A stretch of DNA of 36,207 nucleotides, taken from positions 1 to 36,207 of IMG/VR virus record IMGVR_UViG_3300042465_001064; one strand, written 5' to 3'. This document shows, piece after piece, positions 5,777 to 13,792 of this stretch. Source of the DNA: a virus. The translations under genes and the position numbers were made by a program. The notes below the pieces were generated by a model, which was given only the letters and a program-made list of their open reading frames with translations, did no database searches and was not told the DNA's origin. Numbering within the stretch: position 1 is the stretch's first letter; each line of letters starts with the position of its first letter.

Positions 5777-8078
5777 ACTTCACCAAACGCACAGACAAGG
5801 GCGCGGGCACATCTTCAACCAGTCGCCTCAATTCTGACTTGCTCACATCGCGCATGTCAGGCGCGCAGAAAATATGTTTCTTAGAATCAAACTCACGCGA
5901 TTTTAATCGACCACAGTCAACCCATCCTGCCTCCTTCAGTGCATGCAACAAGGCGGGTTGAGGCACTTTCACACCACTAGGGGCTGCCCCCGCAAGGCGG
6001 TCACATAGTGCATGGAAAGGCGATGCCACCACGCCTTTAGAAAACTCGCCCATGCGGTTGCGCATAAGTTCGACAAGGTAACTTTCTGCCATGCTCATTC
6101 CATGCTCGACTAGATTCATTTTGAACTCGGTCATCATTGGAGGCGCGCCCGCATTGAACGCGGTCACATCACGGGTGGCAAGCCAGTCACCAATAGATGC
6201 AAACCCGCCCGACTTATACCACTTCCACATCTTCTCAGCAGATTGGGGTGTCATGCGCGGGGCATGCGACCAAACGCAAAACCATCTGCGATCCTGAGAG
6301 TCCAAACTAATTGGAACTGGGTCATTGGAAAATGCCAGAACGAAAACCCTGTTTGCCATTTGATAGGGGTGCAAGCCCTTGCGGTTCACTGTCAACATCT
6401 CAGGCGGGGCTGCGATGATTGGCTTTAATTTATTGGCCAAGGCGCGGCGTTCTTTTGCGTCAGGCTCTTTCAATTCATTCAAGATCAAGATTTCGGATTC
6501 AAGGGCGTAGCCAAATTGGGACGACATGGTGTCGTTGTCCAAGAGGCCGCGATTCTTGAGGTGTTCACCGCAAACTGCCCAGATGAACGGCGCCCACATG
6601 GTGTCCTTGCCTGATCCTTGATCACCGCCATGAAGCACGGCGTGGTTGATCTTGACCTCTGGGTGTTGCACCTTGAACGCCATCACGTTAAAGATGTGTT
6701 CCAACTCATCAGGATCAGGCACAAGCGTTTTGCAATGCTCAAGCCAAGGTGTTATGTCCCCTTCGCTAACTGGTGGCCTAGCATCGCGCCAACGATTGCC
6801 ATACAGGTCGCCATCACGGGCGACAATGACTGACTCGCCTGCGGCATAGGTGATGCCCACCAGTGCCTTCGCGCCATGCTTTTGGCGGTTCTCATCAAAA
6901 CAAATTGACGCCTCAACCTTGGGGTTCTTGCCATGGATGGACTTGCAAGAAATATGGCGAAACAAAGCATTGAAAGTACTGCGCGACACTTCGCGTCTGT
7001 CTTGCATGTCAAAATAAGACTCATCGTCTTGGATGTATGCAAAGCGCTCATACCACTGCGACTTCTCAACACGACCAAGTTCTTTTCGCTCAACCTCAGC
7101 GATCACGGCTGCGGCGTCATCTGTGAACATGTCGGACGGCGTCAGTTTGGAAAGCGCAGCGTCCATGGCCAAGGCAAGTAACTCATCCCGAAGACCGGGG
7201 GCATGCTTGGGGCCGCCATTGTCAGCGACCCATTTTAAAAACGCATTAGAGTCAAATTCAATGCAATGGCTATGCAGGCAACGATAGGCGCGGTTCGCCG
7301 GCATATAACGGCCTTCGGGGTTGCCATCGGTATGCTCGGCGTTGTTGGGGCAGATCACGCCAGCCCAGCCTTCATTGTTGGGGCGCGACAGTAGCGCGCC
7401 GTGGCCACTAAGCCATGCCATGACATCGTCGGCGCCGTCATCTGACAATCGGATCGGCCGCACACCGACCGACTCGGCAGGGGCCGGCGTCACGTTTAAG
7501 GCGGTGCAGATTTGGTCTAGGGTAAAGTCACGCGTTGGGTGAAACTCCACCAGCTTGGCTGCAAAGTTATCGCGGCCGGGCTTTAAGTTGATCGAGCCAG
7601 GCAGGCGAAAGTTGCGCACGGCGTTGACCGCGCCCTTGTCGGTATAACCCGCATCGGCGATTGCTTTGATGGCGGCGGCAAAATCGGCCTTGGTGGGCTG
7701 CTCGACAAAAGCATAGCCCCATTGAAAAGAACCCGGCGACGTTTCTATTTTCCAAGTCGGCTCAAGCGATGGGATGTTAGGCGCCTTCTCAGGGTCGCCC
7801 ACGTCATCTAACACCATGACAAGCACATACTCGCAATGAGCCACGCTGGCGCTTGGATAGCCGTCTTTGAAGCGGTCGACAATGAAGCTGGCCGTGTTGC
7901 CATAAATTGCCCATTCGGGCTTGATCTTGGCGGTCGGCAACATAGCCGGCCATGTGCATTTGATCGCGCCGTCTGGGAAGAATTGCATCTGCCCATCTTT
8001 CAATTGGGGCTTCTGACGCACGATTAGCGCAGTCTCGCCTTCGGGAGCCAAGGACGTTAAAAATTCAAGAAAGTTCAT
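5775..8078 (-). CDS. Replicative primase-helicase (RepB-like primase plus DUF5906/D5-like helicase)
   Basis: 767 residues, combining priming and unwinding at the phage fork. The N-terminal part (about 80-190) resembles RepB/AEP-type primases: LVMVLDDVGD (acidic pair D91/D92) and FRLPGSINLKPG (157-168), a signature of that group. A zinc-binding motif follows: C243, H249, C267, H271 (ending CLHSHC). The C-terminal SF3-type AAA+ helicase has Walker A GGDQGSGKD (484-492), a Walker B-like ILILNEL (530-536) and a sensor/arginine region FSNDPVPISLDSQDRRW (583-599). It starts in an ATGA overlap with the polymerase. As last gene of the leftward replication operon it works with that polymerase. Confidence 0.85.
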   Translation of the reverse strand: MNFLEFLTSLAPEGETALIVRQKPQLKDGQMQFFPDGAIKCTWPAMLPTAKIKPEWAIYGNTASFIVDRFKDGYPSASVAHCEYVLVMVLDDVGDPEKAPNIPSLEPTWKIETSPGSFQWGYAFVEQPTKADFAAAIKAIADAGYTDKGAVNAVRNFRLPGSINLKPGRDNFAAKLVEFHPTRDFTLDQICTALNVTPAPAESVGVRPIRLSDDGADDVMAWLSGHGALLSRPNNEGWAGVICPNNAEHTDGNPEGRYMPANRAYRCLHSHCIEFDSNAFLKWVADNGGPKHAPGLRDELLALAMDAALSKLTPSDMFTDDAAAVIAEVERKELGRVEKSQWYERFAYIQDDESYFDMQDRREVSRSTFNALFRHISCKSIHGKNPKVEASICFDENRQKHGAKALVGITYAAGESVIVARDGDLYGNRWRDARPPVSEGDITPWLEHCKTLVPDPDELEHIFNVMAFKVQHPEVKINHAVLHGGDQGSGKDTMWAPFIWAVCGEHLKNRGLLDNDTMSSQFGYALESEILILNELKEPDAKERRALANKLKPIIAAPPEMLTVNRKGLHPYQMANRVFVLAFSNDPVPISLDSQDRRWFCVWSHAPRMTPQSAEKMWKWYKSGGFASIGDWLATRDVTAFNAGAPPMMTEFKMNLVEHGMSMAESYLVELMRNRMGEFSKGVVASPFHALCDRLAGAAPSGVKVPQPALLHALKEAGWVDCGRLKSREFDSKKHIFCAPDMRDVSKSELRRLVEDVPAPLSVRLVK

Positions 8079-9976
8079 TTGCCATACCTTTTCATAGTTT
8101 CAACTTCAGCGTTCAAGGGCAGGCCATCTGCCCATGCTGGCGCTGTACACATCACACGTTTTAGATTTTGTTCTGCATCGGGATCAGAGGTTTCAAGTAC
8201 GATTTCATCATGCACATGCAGCACAACGTCATCGAGTTGGCGCAGGGCGTGGCGAAGCAAATCGTTGGCCACGGCCTGGGTTACATTTTCACATGCCAAG
8301 CCTTTCCAAAGGCGGGCGCGTGGCCATTCTTTTGCATCTTGCGCAGGCTTCCATGCCGCTTTGGCATAACTGACACCCTCAGGTTCTAATTTTGCATAGG
8401 GGTAGCACAAAATGCGTCCTGAAGGTAGGGCATACCATAGGTGCTGGCCATCATATAAATATGTTATACGGCCGGCCTTAAATTCACGCCCTTTGTTGCG
8501 CATGGCGCGGGTATAAGATTCTTCTAGCGCCGACCAATAAGGAACGCTCCAAGCATTAGCGCGGCGCCAGCTATCCACCATGCGTTTAGCCACATGTTCT
8601 GGAAGGCTAATTCCATAAGCGCGGCCCATGGCAGCAAAAGCGCCGACGCCACCAGCAAAGCCACAGGCAAGTTCCTGAACTTTTCCGATCTGGCGCTGGT
8701 CTTTAGTGACGTCGGCCACTCGGACGCTGAAGGTGGCGGCTGCATTGACTTTATAAACGTCTTCCCCAGTGCGGAATAGTTCCAGCTTGTCTTGACCTCG
8801 GCCGGAGAGCCAGGGATTGACTCGGGCTTCAATGGCTGCCCAATCGGCGACGACAAGGTGCTTGCCGACGGCGGGGATGATTGCAGGCCGGAGCATTCCT
8901 TTAAGAACATCGGTAACGCGCTTTCCATACCTTGGCACGATTGCATGGCCTCGCACCATTGCGTGACGGACATCGTCGGGTTCTTCAGCGCACTTTCGGG
9001 TGAAGTTATGCACTTGCGCTCCGTATGAAGAAGCGCGGCCTGTTGCTGAACCGCCTGCAAATACGAACGCTCCTCGGACTCGCTGATCTTCGTCGTCTGC
9101 CAAAGCTGCAAGTCTGCTGAATTTTGCGACGGAGGATGCCCAAAGGTCGTCTGCGCATTGAATGACTTCTTGAACATCGGCTGGGACTTCATCGGGGTTC
9201 TCCATCAAAAGTAAATTGGCTCGGACTGTTTTGTCAATCGAATACTTGCCGTCTTTCTCCATTAGCTTCTTAGCCTCTGGCCCGACACGCTCAAGTACCC
9301 ATTCACGCATGCGCGGCGACCGGACGCTGGCAATAGCGCCGCCCGTAACTTCTTGCACGATTTGCTCAATCTCAGTTAGTTCTTCTGAGGCAAACTTAAC
9401 GGCGGCGTTGCATAACGGCACGTCGACCAACACGCCGCGATCGTTGATGCGTTCGTTAACGTGGTAGTCCAATAATTCTTCGTCAGATAGGTCGCGCATG
9501 GCCTTGCTGATTGCCCGCATGGCGCGCACGTCTTGCTCACAATACTGGATCATCTCGGCCATAAGTTCTGGCGAGTCTTTGAACGGTGGCACACACATCA
9601 AGCGGATCAGTTGCGCGCCTCTGTGATCTTTCTTCATGGACGCGCCAGCGAAGCGGCCAACGTCCTCCAGACTGCCAGGCGCGCAGTTGGCGCGGGCTTG
9701 TGTTGCAGTGCAGTAAAACTGCTCCAACTTAAAATTTATTTGTAAAACATACCAAAAGATCAAGCGCTCGAACGCGGCGTTGTGCGCCCTGATCTGGCCG
9801 GTGTAGTTGCGCACACGGGCGGGGAAAGGTTGGCTAGGCAGCCACGTCACCACGTCTTCGTCGTCGAACGCATACGACATGCACAGCACGTCGGTGCTGG
9901 CGTCTTGCGCGTAGTTATACACGCCTTTGGCGCGTAGGTCGCATTCACTGCGGGTTTCAAAATCTAACCAAAGCAT
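8075..9976 (-). CDS. Family A DNA polymerase with 3'-5' exonuclease
   Basis: 633 residues from ATG 9976. AAAGGAG (9990-9984) sits 7 nt before this ATG but only 1 nt before the alternative ATG at 9982, so 9976 is preferred. The exonuclease domain is intact: LDFET (D5, E7), HNAAFE (N66) and YCEQD (Y145, D149). Polymerase motif A is DWAAIEAR (D378, E383), motif B is R428-x3-K432-x7-F440, and motif C is HDE (589-591). The residue equivalent to E. coli Phe762, K432+4, is Leu436. There is no 5'-3' exonuclease domain. It overlaps the primase-helicase start. Confidence 0.93.
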   Translation of the reverse strand: MLWLDFETRSECDLRAKGVYNYAQDASTDVLCMSYAFDDEDVVTWLPSQPFPARVRNYTGQIRAHNAAFERLIFWYVLQINFKLEQFYCTATQARANCAPGSLEDVGRFAGASMKKDHRGAQLIRLMCVPPFKDSPELMAEMIQYCEQDVRAMRAISKAMRDLSDEELLDYHVNERINDRGVLVDVPLCNAAVKFASEELTEIEQIVQEVTGGAIASVRSPRMREWVLERVGPEAKKLMEKDGKYSIDKTVRANLLLMENPDEVPADVQEVIQCADDLWASSVAKFSRLAALADDEDQRVRGAFVFAGGSATGRASSYGAQVHNFTRKCAEEPDDVRHAMVRGHAIVPRYGKRVTDVLKGMLRPAIIPAVGKHLVVADWAAIEARVNPWLSGRGQDKLELFRTGEDVYKVNAAATFSVRVADVTKDQRQIGKVQELACGFAGGVGAFAAMGRAYGISLPEHVAKRMVDSWRRANAWSVPYWSALEESYTRAMRNKGREFKAGRITYLYDGQHLWYALPSGRILCYPYAKLEPEGVSYAKAAWKPAQDAKEWPRARLWKGLACENVTQAVANDLLRHALRQLDDVVLHVHDEIVLETSDPDAEQNLKRVMCTAPAWADGLPLNAEVETMKRYGK

Positions 9977-9992
9977 TGGCATCTCCTTTCCA

Positions 9993-10013
9993 ATGGGCGC
10001 TCATAACGCCCAT
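9993..10013 (-). other. Hairpin in the leader of the DNA polymerase gene
   Basis: ATGGGCG (9993-9999) and CGCCCAT (10007-10013) form a perfect 7-bp stem with a 7-nt loop, in the 45-nt space between the 218-aa gene and the polymerase. No T-run follows on the minus strand, so it is not a standard terminator. It may protect or process the mRNA, or lower polymerase output relative to the upstream genes. Confidence 0.6.
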
Positions 10014-10021
10014 CAGAAAGG

Positions 10022-10678
10022 TTACGCTGCGCGGCGGCGACGTGCAGGCGCTTTGGCAGCTTCCTGTTCGGCAGTTGGCCAAGCTGGCTCATCAGCCTTT
10101 GGATTCTCGCCATCCATGCTCACCCACTCGACAAGTTCAAACACCGGCGTATAAATCTTGCCGTAGGATTTGTGAGCGTAGTGGTCTTTTTTCAGACGCA
10201 CGATAGGCACTGGCTTGGTTTGGTCTTTTTCAACCTGTTCAGCCAACGCAACAGCCAAGGTTTGAACTGCACGTTTGCCGCCCACTGACGTGGTAGTGAA
10301 GCGCGCTTCCATGCCCTTGTCTTCGCCGGAAATACACTTGAGCGACATGCCGACTTGAGTCTCCCAACCCTTCTTGGCTTGAGGTGGCGCCTCATCCAAT
10401 TCAGGCAGTGGGTTACTAACGCTGGTCATCTTCTCGCCCAGCACTTCGCCATCGCCCCAAGCGATAAAGCCATGCACAAAAGAGAAAGGATTGACAGCCC
10501 AAACAGCGTCGTCTTCGACTTCGGTTTGATCTGCACCGAAGACCCAGTGGCCGGTCTTGTCCATCTTGAGGATGACAATGCCAGCAGGGCCGACTTCGGC
10601 TTGGATCGAACGCAAAGCGCTAGACAAAGTTGAAACAGCGGGAAGATTAGCTTGAGAGAAGGTTACTAAATTTGACAT
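10022..10678 (-). CDS. Replication-operon protein, 218 aa, possible DNA-binding protein
   Basis: AAGGA lies 5 nt before the ATG. The gene sits between the DUF2800 nuclease and the polymerase. The middle contains GWETQVGMSLKCISGED and MEARFTTTSVGGKRAVQTLA, alternating as expected of a beta-barrel, and FELVEWVSMDGENP near the end. The tail is basic (APARRRRAA) rather than the acidic tail of bacterial SSB. Single-strand binding proteins of the DUF2815/Enc34 type often sit in this slot, but I do not see their signature. The DNA-binding role is inferred from position. Confidence 0.75.
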   Translation of the reverse strand: MSNLVTFSQANLPAVSTLSSALRSIQAEVGPAGIVILKMDKTGHWVFGADQTEVEDDAVWAVNPFSFVHGFIAWGDGEVLGEKMTSVSNPLPELDEAPPQAKKGWETQVGMSLKCISGEDKGMEARFTTTSVGGKRAVQTLAVALAEQVEKDQTKPVPIVRLKKDHYAHKSYGKIYTPVFELVEWVSMDGENPKADEPAWPTAEQEAAKAPARRRRAA

Positions 10679-10686
10679 GATTGTCC

Positions 10687-11814
10687 TTATTGAAGTTTAG
10701 AAAGGGCCGCAGATAACTGCTTCCCGAGGAGCATCACTTCGGGGCGCGGGTCATCCGCGCTTGCCAAAGTGTTACCTGAAGAAATGGCGACAACTAAGTC
10801 TTCCGGTAGGCCGATCTTGCGCTTTTTAAGCGCCTTTTCGGCCTTGGCGGGGGAGACGACTGTTGTCTCCATCACTTCAGATTCTGTGAGGCCATATGCG
10901 AAAAGGGCGATCTTTGCCTTTTCCTCATCCGACCATGAACGAATGGCGCGCTTGGCCACCAGTTTGTATTCCGGCAGCTTGGCGCCAGACTCAAGCATTT
11001 GCAACGCAAGGGCGCGCAAGTCTTTGATCCATTCCTCAAGCATGTCAGCGGTTTTGAGGTAGTCGCTAATCTGCGGTGCAGGCAGGGCTTCGATTTGCAC
11101 CTTCAATGCGCGGTCAGCAGCGCCGGTCATCTTTGGGCATACGGGCTTGGCCGCGCACCAACGGCAGTGATCACCCACGGCCAGCTTGGCGTCAGGTTGT
11201 TCTGCTTGTTTAACTGCCTGCACCAATTCTTTTTCAAACTGAGCAATGCGCTTAGGTGTTGTCACCCAGCGACGCACTTCGGGTGGCTGCACAATGACGC
11301 ACTCAATTTCGGTCACGCCATCAAACGCCCACTGCGCGTCAGGTGTGCGCATAGCGGCCGCCGCATAGAACATCAACTGTGGGTTTTCTTCCACCTCGAC
11401 CATGACACCGTCACCGAATTTCCAATCCAAAACGACGGCGCGGTTACCAAGGCGGCCAATGAGATCAGTAGACCCAAACACGCCAGGCAACAGATCACCA
11501 AAGCCAACTCTAGTCTCTGCCTCAATTTCCATAACACGTTCGGGGTCGATTGCATCTAGCGCCTCCAAAGCTGGTTTGATTTTATTGTCGATCAATTCTT
11601 GCGTAAGAACTTGGTCTTCGTAACGTGTGCCAAGGTAATGCTCAGGGGCTTCGTCGCCCATGATCAATTCAGCAATGACGTTGTGTAGAAGTGTGCCTTC
11701 GTCAGCGTATTTGTTAGAAGGTTTGGGCGGCATCTTTTGCACCATGGCCACACTGCCGGGGCAGTTGATGACGCGCTTTGCTGTTGAGCCGCCGACTATA
11801 TTTGAGTGTTGCAC
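10687..11814 (-). CDS. DUF2800 PD-(D/E)XK nuclease (RecB/Cas4-like) with probable Fe-S cluster
   Basis: 375 residues. The nuclease core shows YADEGTLLH (E39), GVFGSTDLIG (D117), VVLDWKFG (D130 and K132) and NPQLMFYAAA (Q146, Y150), the ordered motifs of RecB-family nucleases. C18 (in INCPGS) together with C217, C220 and C226 matches the four-cysteine layout that holds an iron-sulfur cluster in AddB/Cas4 nucleases. It probably resects DNA ends in phage recombination or degrades host DNA. It is the first gene of the leftward replication operon, with a strong promoter at 11843-11871 and an AAAGGA site. Confidence 0.87.
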   Translation of the reverse strand: MQHSNIVGGSTAKRVINCPGSVAMVQKMPPKPSNKYADEGTLLHNVIAELIMGDEAPEHYLGTRYEDQVLTQELIDNKIKPALEALDAIDPERVMEIEAETRVGFGDLLPGVFGSTDLIGRLGNRAVVLDWKFGDGVMVEVEENPQLMFYAAAAMRTPDAQWAFDGVTEIECVIVQPPEVRRWVTTPKRIAQFEKELVQAVKQAEQPDAKLAVGDHCRWCAAKPVCPKMTGAADRALKVQIEALPAPQISDYLKTADMLEEWIKDLRALALQMLESGAKLPEYKLVAKRAIRSWSDEEKAKIALFAYGLTESEVMETTVVSPAKAEKALKKRKIGLPEDLVVAISSGNTLASADDPRPEVMLLGKQLSAALSKLQ

Positions 11815-11842
11815 TGTACTGTCCTTTAGTTAATGAGACTCA

Positions 11843-11871
11843 AATATAGCACAGAAATAATTGTTGTGCAA
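11843..11871 (-). promoter_or_regulatory. Sigma70-type promoter for the leftward replication operon
   Basis: Read on the minus strand: -35 TTGCAC (11871-11866), a 17-bp spacer and -10 TATATT (11848-11843), four and five matches to consensus. It lies 29 bp before the DUF2800 start codon with AAAGGA between them. It is the clearest promoter in the window. Confidence 0.75.
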
Positions 11872-11891
11872 ATCTTTTTTACATGTATACT
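11864..11891 (+). promoter_or_regulatory. Sigma70-type promoter for the rightward nuclease-helicase operon, with flanking inverted repeat
   Basis: -35 TTGTGC (11864-11869), 16-bp spacer, -10 TATACT (11886-11891). The -35 overlaps the -35 of the leftward promoter (11866-11871), so both promoters share one RNA polymerase contact site. The ATG of the first gene begins only 7 nt after the -10, so the transcript would be leaderless or nearly so. TGTTGTG (11862-11868) and CACAACA (11893-11899) form a 7-bp inverted repeat around the promoter, a possible operator. Confidence 0.6.
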
Positions 11892-11898
11892 TCACAAC

Positions 11899-12186
11899 AT
11901 GAGAGAAAAAGAAATTGAAGTTTATTTTGATTGGGCGGTGCAGCGCATCGGTGGCCGGACTTGGAAGTTTACTTCGCCTGGACGCAAAGGTGTGGCAGAT
12001 CGCATTGCGTGTTTACCCGATGGCCAGACATGGTTTGTGGAACTCAAAACCAAAGGCGGGCGCATGTCTGAACTGCAAAAATTATTTCAGTCAGAGATGG
12101 CGCTGTTGCGCCAAAACTACGCATGTTTGTGGACTAAGGAACAAGTTGATGGTTTCATTACGACCGTATCAAGAGACAGCCGCTGA
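11899..12186 (+). CDS. VRR-NUC domain nuclease
   Basis: 95 residues, the size of stand-alone phage VRR-NUC proteins, which are PD-(D/E)XK nucleases. Catalytic residues are visible in GVADRI (D34) and FVELKTKGG (E48, K50); an N-terminal helix with E5 completes the site. VRR-NUC proteins cut branched or nicked DNA and in phages often precede a SNF2 helicase, as here. I chose ATG 11899 because the upstream alternative adds 22 residues that overlap the promoter and are unlike the family. No Shine-Dalgarno is present, and translation may be leaderless. Confidence 0.88.
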   Translation: MREKEIEVYFDWAVQRIGGRTWKFTSPGRKGVADRIACLPDGQTWFVELKTKGGRMSELQKLFQSEMALLRQNYACLWTKEQVDGFITTVSRDSR

Positions 12187-13468
12187 CTTTCTTTTTGAGC
12201 ATGACCGCGCCATGATTTTGGCGCCGGTGGGCGCGGGTAAGACAGCCATCACGCTTACGGCCATGTGGGAGATGCTGCGCGACGGCCACGTCAAGCGCTG
12301 GCTGGTGCTGGCGCCTAAGCGCGTCTGCACCGACGTGTGGCCAATTGAGCGCCCTAAGTGGGCTGACCGCATTAGCATGGCTCTGTGCGTTGGCACACCT
12401 AAGCAGCGCTTGGCGGCGCTAAAAGGCAACGCCCAGGTGGTTGTGACCAACTACGACAATTTGCAGTGGCTGGCCGAACAAAAGCTAAACTTTGACGGCG
12501 TCGTGTTTGACGAACTGACAAGGCTCAAAAACCCCTCTGGCACACGTTTTAAAGCGTTCCTTAAAGTGGTTGACCCTATGACAACGCGCTGGGGCTTGAC
12601 CGGCTCATTCACTAGCAACGGCTTAGAAGACGTCTTTGGCCAGTGCAAGATCGTTGACCAAAGCCTGCTTGGTCGGTCTAAGGGCGCGTTCATGCAGCAA
12701 TACTTTGTGCTGATCAATAAAGAGTTTGGTGAATGGGCGCCCAGAGTGGGTTCGCTTGAGAAGGTTATGAACGTGATCAAGCCTGCCACATTTGTGCTAG
12801 AGGCAGGCGAGTATAAGGACAAGCTGCCGCCTTTGCATACAGTCGAGGTTAAGTGCGACATGGATTTGACGCCTTACCAGACCCTTAAAAAAGACTTTGT
12901 GTTGGACGGCATCACGGCCATTAACGCGGCGGTTGTCACCGGCAAGCTACAACAACTGGCGTCAGGTTTTGTTTACGACACGACCACCACGCCATCTGAC
13001 TCGCCTGGCAAGTTTACCGTAACGCAAAAGCCAATCTGGTACAGCATGCACAAGTTTGAAAGGTTAGAGGAAATCATTCAAGAGAACCAACATGCCAACA
13101 CCATCATTGCTTACACCTACCAAGAAGAACTTGCCGAACTCAAGCGACGCTTTAATGTCACAACCCTTGACGACGACAGAGCCATCGAGCGATGGAATGA
13201 TGGAAAGGTCAGGTTACTGGCCGTCCATCCAAAGTCAGCAGGCCACGGGCTTAACCTTCAGCACGGCGGCTGTCACATGGTGTTTCTGTCACTGCCGTGG
13301 AGTCTGGAATTGTACGAACAGACCATTGGCCGTTTGCACCGCAGCGGGCAAAAATACCCTGTGTGGTGCTACATCTTAATGACCAATAAAACGGTAGATG
13401 AAAAAATTTGGGCGGCGCTTCACGACAAGCGCGATATATCTGATATTGCAATGGAGGAATTAAAGTGA
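12149..13468 (+). CDS. SNF2/DEAD-type SF2 helicase
   Basis: 439 residues from ATG 12149, which overlaps the VRR-NUC gene by 38 bp and has AAGGA 8 nt upstream. An N-terminal LRPYQETAADF Q-motif is followed by Walker A APVGAGKT (25-32), motif II DELT (121-124), TGS (151-153), motif V SAGHGLNL (363-370) and motif VI QTIGRLHRSGQ (391-401). This complete SNF2-like ATPase translocates on duplex DNA. Pairing with VRR-NUC suggests a joint role in branch processing, recombination or host DNA attack. A longer reading upstream (from 11915) is an open-frame artefact inside the nuclease gene. Confidence 0.93.
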   Translation: MVSLRPYQETAADFLFEHDRAMILAPVGAGKTAITLTAMWEMLRDGHVKRWLVLAPKRVCTDVWPIERPKWADRISMALCVGTPKQRLAALKGNAQVVVTNYDNLQWLAEQKLNFDGVVFDELTRLKNPSGTRFKAFLKVVDPMTTRWGLTGSFTSNGLEDVFGQCKIVDQSLLGRSKGAFMQQYFVLINKEFGEWAPRVGSLEKVMNVIKPATFVLEAGEYKDKLPPLHTVEVKCDMDLTPYQTLKKDFVLDGITAINAAVVTGKLQQLASGFVYDTTTTPSDSPGKFTVTQKPIWYSMHKFERLEEIIQENQHANTIIAYTYQEELAELKRRFNVTTLDDDRAIERWNDGKVRLLAVHPKSAGHGLNLQHGGCHMVFLSLPWSLELYEQTIGRLHRSGQKYPVWCYILMTNKTVDEKIWAALHDKRDISDIAMEELK

Positions 13469-13626
13469 AACGATTTGATTTATGGAAGGCCAAACTAAAA
13501 ATGGCCAAAGCAGAACTGCGCATTAGAGGCCGCGAGGCCAACGCCGCCGCCCGCGCTGTCATTCGCGTACAAACAACAATAACGCAATTGGAGAAGAAAA
13601 TTGACAACTACCTGGCGAAGCCTTAA
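13465..13626 (+). CDS. Small basic helical protein, 53 aa, GTG start
   Basis: GTG at 13465 overlaps the helicase TGA (GTGA), with GGAGG 12 nt upstream inside the helicase end. It encodes a basic, continuous helix beginning VKRFDLWKAKLKMAKAELR and ending QLEKKIDNYLAKP, likely a coiled coil. The 3' end overlaps the next gene by 26 bp. Function unknown; probably an accessory to the helicase or nuclease by position. Confidence 0.6.
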   Translation: MKRFDLWKAKLKMAKAELRIRGREANAAARAVIRVQTTITQLEKKIDNYLAKP

Positions 13627-13792
13627 CAATGAATTAAGCCGTCTGAGTGAAGAAGAAGTCCTCAGATTGCTCAATGAAGAACGTGAGGGTGCCAAGCGCG
13701 CCACCATGCTTCAGCGCCTTCACCAGCGCTACAACACCCTGCGCGTAGCGCGGGAGAGACTAGAACTACTCAAAGGAGCAACACAATGTTAG
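13601..13792 (+). CDS. Small helical protein, 63 aa, TTG start
   Basis: Starts with TTG at 13601 after GGAGAAG, overlapping the previous gene. Sequence: TTTWRSLNNELSRLSEEEVL then a long charged helix with Leu at heptad spacing (QRLHQRYNTLRVARERLELL), a likely coiled coil. The N-terminal SRLSEEEVLRLLNEE is a helical motif. Function unknown. The last 7 bases overlap the next gene. Confidence 0.65.
   Translation: MTTTWRSLNNELSRLSEEEVLRLLNEEREGAKRATMLQRLHQRYNTLRVARERLELLKGATQC

Noticed and set aside
8524-9192. 222-aa minus-strand frame inside the polymerase gene
   Set aside because: It lies wholly within the intact polymerase gene in another frame; low-complexity Ser/Pro/Gln translation typical of a frame shadow.
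10022-10678. Firm call as DUF2815/Enc34 single-strand binding protein
   Set aside because: The expected N-terminal strand motif of that family is not visible; position alone is not enough.
11915-12148. Extended N-terminus of the SNF2 helicase (78 extra residues)
   Set aside because: It overlaps the VRR-NUC gene out of frame and carries no helicase motifs; ATG 12149 has a good Shine-Dalgarno and starts just before the Q-motif.
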